NCBI GenBank assembly: GCA_020740775.1
Contig: JAHEWK010000013.1
Coordinates: 496,001 to 560,000 of the forward strand
Source: Ilyonectria destructans
Lineage: Eukaryota; Ascomycota; Sordariomycetes; Hypocreales; Nectriaceae
Length of the DNA stretch: 64,000 nucleotides
Reading direction: 5' to 3'
The position numbers were made by a program, and so were the translations under genes. The notes under the pieces were generated by a model, which was not told the origin of the DNA, ran no database searches, and saw only the letters and a list, made by a program, of their open reading frames with translations. This document shows, piece by piece, positions 56,725 to 64,000 of this stretch. Numbering within the stretch: the stretch's first letter is position 1; each line of letters starts with the position of its first letter.

Positions 56725-58679
56725 CTAATCTGCCTGAGTGAATGGGACATATGTGTCGCTCTTCGGCAGCAGCCAAAGAAAACTATCGTGACTACCAGCG
56801 GACACTTCAGTTCCAGCCAGCGTAGGATTCACCCCTTCTTTCTTCACGGGAACTTCGCTCTGCTTATGATTGTCCATGTGGGAGCCAGTTCCCACCACAC
56901 GTAAGAAGACCGGCACGGCGTATTTTGGTAGATTGCTGGATAAATGCCTTACCAGTGCTCGATAGTCGAAAGAGCCTTCAAGGTCTGGGTTCAGTTGCAC
57001 TGCAGCGCATCCGGCGCGTCCATCATGGTTTGGCAAGTTGACACCGTATACGTTTGCCTCCAAAATACCGGAGAATTGGCCGAGAACTTCTGACACCTCG
57101 GCAGTAGACACGTTCTCTGACTTCCACCGAAAAGTGTATCCGAGCCGGTCGAGAAAGTACCAAAGACCATCTCAATTCCTCCTCAACGCATCTCCCATTC
57201 GGGAGAAGAGGTCCCCCTTCTCGAACACGTCGATGCACAACTTCTTTTCGGTCGCTTCCGGCGACTTCTAATATCCCTGAAACGCCTCTTTGTTTGGAAT
57301 GGCGACCAGAATCTCTCCGCCCTCCTTGTATGGCACTCGCTGAGCAAATCTCGTAATTGGATCCCTCCAGATATCTCCGGTGTTATGATCAACCTTCACT
57401 GGGATATAAGCGTTGTGGAATAAAATCCTCTTGATTAACCCATGGCGGCCAACGCAACCAACCTGATATGGCCCACGGCTCCAGTTGACCAGTCCGAACA
57501 TTGCCTCAGTTGAACTGAATAACTCCACAACCTCTGGTAGGTCGAATCGCTCTTGAAACCTTGACCAAACGTCTGATCTCATCCTGTTGCCGTAGGCACA
57601 TACGAGCTTGTGTACCCTCTCTAGCGGGTGTGGTGGGGCATCGAGAAGATAGCGTGCTGTTTCACCGACATAGACGAAGTGAGTCGCTTCTGAGTCATAG
57701 ATGTCTGGCCAGAATTGAGACACAGAGAACTTGGGGGACAAGGCAATCCCGACTCCGGAAAGCAGGGTCCCGAAACAAGTGATACCGCCAGTACCATGAT
57801 ACAATGGCATAGGGTTATACCAATAATGGCGCCCTGGTACGCTTCCGTAAGGCGGTCCAATATGGACTCCGGACATAAGGATCTTCCGGCAGGAAAGTAA
57901 GCACTCTTGGCGTTCCCGTAGTGCCGCTTTGCCGTCAGCTTCCTTCTGGGTTCTGGAAAGGAAATACTAGCCTTGTGTACATGATGCAGAAGGGTGTTTC
58001 TCCAGTGACATGCTCGCGATACGTGTCATTTGGAACGTCATTAGACATGGAGGCGGCTTTGGTCTTGAGTATGGCATCGACCACGACGGATTTAATACCC
58101 ATGCCCATGATCGCGTCCTGACCTCGTTCAACTCGTGCCTGGCAATCCTCGTCTGAGCTTACCAAGAGCAACTTAGATTCACAAATCTCCAAGCAGTGCA
58201 GCAGTGAGTTGGCCTCCAGATTGTAGTTGAGCAACGCAGGGTAGGCTCCGATGTAAACGGATGCGAACCATAACATGATGAAGTCAGGGCTGTTCTTCAT
58301 GTACATTGCAACGCAGTCATCCGGGCCTATTCCTTGTTCCAATAGCCAGTCTGCGTACTGGACTATTTGTCGGCTAAAATCCCCGAAAGAAACTGTCCCA
58401 TCTCGCGTCCAGATTTCTCTTTCATTCTCGTGTTTCTTAAAGACGGCTTCAGCGATGTACCATAGAGAAAGACGGTTCTAGCCCTCTGCAATAGAGGAAG
58501 CTTAAAGGCTCCAGGAATGAGTTAAACTTACCTGCGCGTTCAAAGTATTTCCTTGATTTTTTTATTTTAGACAGGACGCTTATATAGCCTCGAACATTGA
58601 ACCGAGCGTTCAAGCACATGCCCCAGCATAAAGACCGGCGGCAATTCCGACCACTCCTGGACAAGCATATTGGCCTCAT
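56725..58679 (-). pseudogene. Very-long-chain acyl-CoA synthetase (FATP-like) pseudogene
   Basis: The minus strand encodes a recognisable FATP/VLACS-type AMP-binding enzyme: NRLSLWYIAEAVFKKHENER, DWLLEQGIGPDDCVAMYMKN, NYNLEANSLLHCLEICESKL, a SGTTGTP P-loop, YNPMPLYHGTGGITCFGTLL, FSSTEAMFGLVNWSRGPYQV and NLPKYAVPVFLRVV. It is broken many times. TAG at 58478-58480 lies just before NRLSL, and a frame change near 58620 disrupts the N-terminal helix. Two single-base losses lie near 57905 and 57878, around the AMP-binding signature. TAG at 57268-57270 and TGA at 57172-57174 lie in the C-terminal domain. Family role: CoA activation of long-chain or aryl acids, often in peroxisomes. Its loss may have cut one branch of the cluster's substrate range. 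Confidence 0.85.
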
Positions 58680-60249
58680 CTCAATGTATTATTTAGCATA
58701 TAAGAGTAAATAGAGTACCAAGTGACATATTGACAAATTAAAGAGCACAGGGCTTCTTTTTTCTATTCAAATAATGATATATTGGTACTTTCTATGTCGT
58801 CGCTAATTAATTCAAGAGGAGGGTATCCTGGGGATTTATCCAATCCACCGCGCGTGTAATCCACACCGGGGTAAGCGGCATTTCCGTTCAATACCGGTAA
58901 TGCTTCAAAGTTGGAGACGGCGGAGAGTGTAGACACCGGTGTATCCCATAGTACCGGGCTTTGGGACCCGGGCTGGAGAATGAGACTTACACTAAACTGC
59001 TAAGGAGGATCGCACCGAGTTCTCATGCGAAAATATAACTCTTTTGGATTTTGAGCGAGAAAAGGAAACATATGAACAAGAGAAGTTCTGATGCGTCTTC
59101 TTATCCGTCAATTAAAATGATAGCCGACTTTCCTATCGCAGGGCAAAAAGAGAGAAACTGGCTCAAACAGTAAACAGGCCAGCTTCACTCTCATTTTTCT
59201 TTGTGTTTCTAACCCCATTGTACATAGGCAATTGCCTCGCTGTCTCGAAGGCGAGACGGTTGGATCAGTTTCAAGCAGATTTGAATAATTCAACCTTACA
59301 TTTGACTCAAGTTTGGGCACTGCAATGTGGACTGTAAAAGTGTAGCCCAGATATTCACTAGGTGCCTTTTTCGAGGGTGGAGGAAAAATGAACTTCACTG
59401 GAACCTTTACGACCGAACTCAATTTAAGTCCAGGCGTAGGGTATCTGAAAGAAGAATGCATTGCTCGCTTAGAGCTAACGCAAGAGGACTTGCAACCGTG
59501 TACAGTCCATGAAGGGGGAGCTTCTAGTCCTGCTTTCTCTGAGTAAATTGGCTCACAACAATTGAGACGAAGAACAAGATACACGGCCGCATGAGTCTGG
59601 ACCGTGACTCTTGATTAAGGCTACTGAAGTTAACTGTGGAAATGTGGCTAGGTAACGGACCAACAGTTGCTCCGTCCCCGTTGACGCCCACATAACGCGC
59701 CGAGGTTGACATCACCGCCTTGGATGACGCTGACGGATATTAAAAGCAAAAGTTGTATTAATATTTCTGAAAGACAGGAATTCTCTGCTAAAAGAACGTA
59801 TTTAATTTCCAATTGAATCTTTCCGCCTGCAAAAGTGCATCTTTAACATATAATGGTATGCACAGTCGGGACTATTACCAAATTTCGCCGATGACAAATG
59901 AGGCCCGAACTATAATTCGTCCTGCTGTTAAAAAATCGACCCGCGCCACCAGCTGGCTAGCCTGCAAACACTCCGGGCATCGGATGAATAATCCAAGAGA
60001 TTTATTTGCTTGTCCCGGTGGCCTCATGAAGTTGTTCAAGATGACGAGCAATGACTCTCCTCGAACTCCTTTTGTTTCCCCCTTTTGTTCTTTTCTCTCT
60101 TCTCTTTTTTATTAATTTTTAATGTTTCAATTCTTTTTATCGACGTCTCTATATTCCTTCCACCTCCAACTTTATCTCTGCTCTTGTTAGCCTCCTCGAT
60201 CTCATTTGCACATGGGCACATCCCACAGTTCGATATACCCGCCAGAAAC
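58680..60249. other. Intergenic, includes the promoter of the acyl-CoA synthetase pseudogene
   Basis: ACCGGGGTAAGCGGCATTTC and the following CG occupy about 58865-58886, so a CGG-CATTT-CCG site lies about 200 bp before the pseudogene start, with further ACCGGT words at 58893 and 58936. A 158-codon minus-strand frame at 59108-59584 shows no domain. A pyrimidine-rich stretch at 60060-60200 precedes the SDR start and probably is its 5' UTR. Confidence 0.45.
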
Positions 60250-61345
60250 ATGTCTCCAATCGCGGCTTTGCGCGCCCAGATGCAGGCTATTCCCATGCCT
60301 ACAGCCTCGTTTTCGGGCCAAACCATCATCGTCACTGGCTCCAACACTGGTCTAGGCCTGGAGGCTGCGCGGCATTTTGTCCGACTTGACGCGGCACGGG
60401 TCATCCTTGCAGTGAGATCCATTAAGAAGGGCGAAGCTGCCAAGGAATCCATCGAAATCTCCACAAACCGGAAAGGCGTTATCGATGTATGGCAACTCGA
60501 CATGTCGAATTACAACTCTATCCAGTCTTTTGCGGAAAGGTGCTCCTCACTCGAGAGACTAGATATAGTAGTTGCAAATGCGGGTGTATTGAGAAATACG
60601 TATGAAGAAGCGGAAGGCACTGAGATTACCATTGCTGTTAATGTTATTGGGACATTCTTACTCGCTCTAAATATTTTCCCAGTCTTGAGAAGGTCAAAAC
60701 AGACCACAGGAAAGACTTCACGGCTGGTGATCACCAGCTCTATCGTCCATGAAAATGTGCGTTGCAATAGACAAGCGAGTAGTAAATCCAAGCTAATCGC
60801 TCGTAAAGGCAAAATTTGCGGAACGGTCCCAGGCATCCATTTTCGAAGCTTTCAAAAAGGATCAAAAGTCTTACCTGGCAGATCGATACAACACATCCAA
60901 ACTAATGGAGGTATTTCTTGTGCGCTCTATCGCTGCAGCGATGGAAACGGGGACACACGCCGGAGTACCGTTGATTCTCAATAATGTCAACCCAGGTCTA
61001 TGTCATTCAGAGCTCGATAGAGATGTTCAGGTATGTTTAATCTATTTCTCACTATTATATGGGTCATAATACTGACCTGACTAATTACTCTAGGGCCTCC
61101 CGGGGTATGTTCTAAGATTCGCCAAAACCTTGATTGCTCGGACGACAGAAATTGGAGGGCGTACCCTGGTCCATAGTGCAGCTGCTGGAGATGAAAGTCA
61201 TGGCCAGTACATGAGCGAGTGTAAGGTCAAGGAACCTAGTACGTTTGTCAGGAGTAGAGATGGAGTGAAGAGCCAAGAACGTGTGCATTCTGAATTGATG
61301 GCTATCCTTGAGTCCATTCAGCCAGGAATCACGCAGAATATCTAA
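60250..61345 (+). CDS. Short-chain dehydrogenase/reductase (classical SDR)
   Basis: Exons are 60250-60756, 60809-61030 and 61094-61345, all in phase 0, giving 326 residues. The cofactor motif is IIVTGSNTGLGLEAARHFVR (TGxxxGxG). Other landmarks are LDIVVANAGVL (NAG motif), the catalytic Ser in RLVITSSIVHEN, and RYNTSKLMEVF (Tyr-x3-Lys). This is the WW-domain-oxidoreductase/retinol-dehydrogenase-like group of fungal SDRs that oxidise or reduce small alcohols and ketones with NAD(P)(H). The ATG at 60250 was preferred because in-frame upstream codons translate a pyrimidine-rich leader. It lies 1.6 kb beyond the acyl-CoA synthetase pseudogene and may or may not belong to the cluster. Confidence 0.88.
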
Positions 61346-62109
61346 TTACGAACATGCTTTTTTACATTGTTTTATGATACCAGACTGGGCTGTTGGGTCT
61401 CGAGATAGTCACGTATTTTTGCAATAGAGGCTAGGATAATATCCGTATACACCACATCCTGCAGAATATGGGAGAATATGGGAGTCTACCGTTTAATTTT
61501 ACCTTCCATGATGCTAGTCCATCTCCAAGTTCTTCCCCGTTTCATTTCGGAACTGAGTATTAAGATGTCGAATGTGTGATTAAGAATATTTCTGATGCAT
61601 CAGTTCCTGACGATGGACGGAAGCTATGGTGATATGCTCTTAACGGACTAGACTTTTAGATTCTACGATATTCTCCGAATAGGAATAGGGGTTCGGGTTT
61701 CGGGAAGCGGCACAATGTTTGTGCCGTCTGTTAAGCCACAGCAGCGGTGAACGGAACTCCGATCGCAAGTGCGAATGAAACATGGCTACTAGTCCTATAG
61801 GGGGCTTGATGTTAGGGATTTATAAGCACATGGAGCAGATACAAGGTTTGAAGGAGCGTACAGAGTGGAAAACGAGCATTAATCTTGTGTATTAGCATTT
61901 GGGAAACGGAGCATCTATCCCCCCGATCTGTGGAGATGGTGATATTCGTCATCGCCTTGAAATGTTCCGTGCATTCGACCAGGGATACACTTATAAGACT
62001 CGAGTTTGTATCTACCGTCTTCAGTTCTTGCCTTACACACAGACCTAAACAACATCGCAATTCCCAATATCCAATACCCAATAACCCCAAGATCACCCTA
62101 CTTGTGACC
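61346..62109. other. Intergenic, promoter of the NmrA-like gene
   Basis: No gene is seen. A TTATAAG word at 61991-61997, about 115 bp before the ATG, is a candidate TATA element. Confidence 0.35.
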
Positions 62110-63206
62110 ATGTCTCTTAAGAAGGTTTCTCTCGTCGGAGTAAGTTATGCTGCTGTGCCTTTTTATGACAAGATACCCCGCCGGCGCTTGAACCAAATCT
62201 GTCATCTCTCAGATTTGACTAATGTTGAGCAGGCAAGCGGCAATGTCGGTTCATCAGTTCTTCCGGAATTGCTGAAGTCTGACCTCGTCTTGTCAGCTGT
62301 GACACGCGAGACTTCATCCGCCAAGTTCCCTGAGGGAATAACTCATGTCAAGAGTGACTTCAGTTTGAGTTCGCTCACTGAAGTCTTCAAAGGGCAGGAT
62401 GCTGTAGTCAGTATGCTCCCAATCACGGCCCTCGGCGATCAAGCCGTTGTTATCGAGGCCGCCATTGCAGCAGGTGTTAAGAGATTCATTCCGAGCGAGT
62501 ATGGCTCTGACTCTACAGTGAGCACCGATCTATCTATCTCGCTGTATTCTGCTTACAATATGGTCAGAGCGATGCTGTGATCGCTGTAGTGCCTTTTTTC
62601 GAGGGAAAGAAGAAGTACTTGGAGTATCTGAAGTCGCAAGAAAGCTCCATTAGCTGGACGGCGCTCTTCACGGGCCCTTTCTTCGATTGGGTAAGTGTTG
62701 AATTAGCCTCCATCCAGTGAGGTCATACGCTAAATCAATTACTATAGGGATTGGCTGCAGGCTTCGTCGGATTTGACTTCGCCACGAAGACGTCAACACT
62801 TATCGACGGGGGAAAAACTCGATTTACAACCTCCAACGTTGCGCAAATTGGTCGCGCTCTTGTTGCAGTCCTCAGTCACGCTACCGAGACCGCTAACAAA
62901 CTGGTGTTCGTGGAGTCCTTCACCACCACGCAGCTCGAGATTCACGCCGCCCTAGAGAAGGCCAGTGGAGAAGAGTGGAAGGTCGTCAACAAAACATCAG
63001 AGAGTGTTAGAGCCGAAGGCTTCAAGCTACTGGGAGAGGGGAAGATACTAGAAGGCGGGGGCAATCTTATTACGGCTCTTGTTCTAGGAAAGGAGGGCCT
63101 TGAGGATCACTCTGATGTTGAGGGTGGAATTTGGAATAGCCGTCTGGGTCTGCCAGTCGAGACCGTGGAGGAGACGGTGCAGCAAGTCTGGCTTGCAAAG
63201 AAGTAG
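62110..63206 (+). CDS. NmrA-like / isoflavone-reductase-like oxidoreductase
   Basis: Exons are 62110-62139, 62233-62517, 62568-62690 and 62748-63206, giving 298 residues. The first exon encodes only ten residues (MSLKKVSLVG). The splice completes the Rossmann motif VSLVGASGNVGSSVLPELL. Further on are GQDAVVSMLPITALGDQAVV, AGVKRFIPSEYGSDST (the conserved 'RFIPSE-G' motif of phenylcoumaran/isoflavone-reductase-type proteins), AVVPFFEGKKKYLEYLK and SISWTALFTGPFFDWGL. Members are NADPH-dependent reductases of phenylpropanoid-like or quinone-like compounds. The substrate is unknown here. All donors are GT. Nearness to the aromatic cluster makes a role on aromatic intermediates possible, but this is not shown. 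Confidence 0.87.
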
Positions 63207-63545
63207 AAATAGCATCCAGATATGGAAATGTCTTCCTTGTCTTGAGTATCTTGGACATGGATCTGGATATCGGACGGGCCCTTGGAAAGAATAATTGATG
63301 CAATAACAGGAGCAATATATTCTACAGAATAATGCAACAAGTGCCGAAAATCAGTAAGCCCTAGTTTATTGTATGCAGAAAGTTCCCGACCGGCAGCTAA
63401 TCTTTCATAAATTACACCAAAGCCCAGACAACGAAGAAAATAAGCGCCACCAAGAGATCCACGGTAGGCATTTATGTTCCAAAAATCTTCAACATATTAG
63501 TTAGGCCAGGTTGGTATGCAAACATCGTAACATGGGAATTACCTA
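63207..63545. other. Convergent intergenic region
   Basis: 3' regions of the NmrA-like gene (plus) and the small secreted protein gene (minus). Nothing else is seen. Confidence 0.4.
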
Positions 63546-63962
63546 TCAACAGTTGAAACATTCCATCTGATACCAGTATGAACCCCCAGAACTCTGTGAG
63601 AAAAAGCCGAGTGAGGAGAAATCTCCACCGTAGAGCTGGCATTGGCCCCATCTGTAGAGGAAAGAGTTGCAGGAGGCGAGCCAGAGGCAATAATCGGCGC
63701 ATGCTTCAACTGTAGGCTGGAATACTGCATCGCCTAGTTTTCCTGAGTCATTCGTGATGTAGCCTTCTGCATCGCACTTGAAAGCTTTCGGTTGCGGGAA
63801 AATCTGATTGCAGATGGCTCGGGGGACATGTTCAGTCGCGTCTGTTGCAGTAGAGGCAGCCACGACAGAGGTAACAAGCGTCGTTTCTGAAGGAGCTGAA
63901 TGAGCCTCAACGCCTCCGAGAGCTAAGGCGACAACAATTGCTACAGTCTTTGAAAGCTGCAT
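63546..63962 (-). CDS. Small secreted cysteine-rich protein with PAN/apple-like spacing
   Basis: Intronless, 138 residues. MQLSKTVAIVVALALGGVEA is a clear signal peptide, followed by a Thr/Ser/Ala-rich spacer. The mature part has eight cysteines: ICNQ, FKC, ACADYC, ASC, GQC, and CFNC at the end. The 'ACADYCLWLASCNSFLYRWG' then 'QCQLY' order resembles the core of PAN/apple domains, which bind proteins or carbohydrates. The product should be secreted or attached to the cell wall. The stop TGA follows the last Cys directly. Its role is unknown. Size, signal peptide and cysteines make it a candidate wall or interaction protein. Confidence 0.75.
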   Translation of the reverse strand: MQLSKTVAIVVALALGGVEAHSAPSETTLVTSVVAASTATDATEHVPRAICNQIFPQPKAFKCDAEGYITNDSGKLGDAVFQPTVEACADYCLWLASCNSFLYRWGQCQLYGGDFSSLGFFSQSSGGSYWYQMECFNC

Positions 63963-64000
63963 TGTGAAAAGATGGCCTATACGACTGAGGTAGAGTAATA

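Noticed and set aside
59108..59584. 158-codon minus-strand open frame
   Set aside because: The translation shows no domain or signal peptide, and no splice partners or promoter context are evident. It is probably chance.
1..64000. CRISPR array, rRNA operon or bacterial-type operon
   Set aside because: No regularly spaced repeats or rRNA-like sequence. Spliceosomal introns show this is eukaryotic DNA.

Overview
The window is nuclear DNA of a filamentous ascomycete, most likely a Eurotiales-type mould (Aspergillus/Penicillium/Talaromyces group). The evidence is short introns (about 45-75 nt) with GTAAGT-like donors and CTAAC-like branch sites, typical mould gene families (LaeA-like methyltransferase, NmrA-like reductases, Zn2Cys6 regulators, a NACHT-ankyrin protein), and a non-LTR retrotransposon decayed in a RIP-like way. 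Gene models were built by reading exons and testing splice phase. Multi-exon features give the outer span, with exons listed in the evidence.

Left part (1-15 kb) is repeat-rich. The edge holds the first 49 codons of a Nox-type NADPH oxidase on the minus strand. A complete-length LINE (1414-7565) follows, bounded by a perfect 15-bp target-site duplication, with a gag-like ORF1, a reverse transcriptase/RNase H ORF2 and a hairpin-bearing 3' end. ORF2 carries 16 nonsense codons but no frameshift. Behind it lie AT-rich decayed DNA, a pseudogene (about 9.96-11.16 kb), a possible solo LTR (from 11711), a tandem duplication, and a secreted alpha-carbonic anhydrase with a GC-AG intron (13635-14580).

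Middle part (16-36 kb): an NmrA-like reductase, an epoxide hydrolase pseudogene, a nine-exon LaeA-like methyltransferase with a 13-nt microexon, an amino-acid transporter, an unknown conserved-looking protein, a single-exon 2067-residue NACHT-ankyrin protein, and an intronless DmpA-type aminopeptidase.

Right part (36.8-58.7 kb) looks like a catabolic gene cluster for an aromatic compound. It holds a Dal5-type MFS transporter, a phenol-hydroxylase-family FAD monooxygenase, a Zn2Cys6 regulator, acetoacetyl-CoA synthetase, a fumarylacetoacetate-hydrolase-family enzyme, a class I extradiol ring-cleavage dioxygenase, a salicylate-hydroxylase-like FAD monooxygenase, a second Zn2Cys6 regulator, and a very-long-chain acyl-CoA-synthetase-like gene that is now a pseudogene. 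I infer the logic: uptake, hydroxylation, extradiol cleavage, C-C hydrolysis or hydration, and activation of an acetoacetate-type product. The promoters share the word CGGCAT, often as CGG-CATNN-CCG, which suggests one regulon. Fungi mostly cleave aromatic rings by intradiol (ortho) enzymes, so an extradiol cluster with its own acetoacetyl-CoA synthetase is the most likely undescribed system here.

The right edge carries an SDR, a second NmrA/isoflavone-reductase-like protein, and a small secreted cysteine-rich protein with PAN/apple-like spacing. I found no rRNA, tRNA or CRISPR array.
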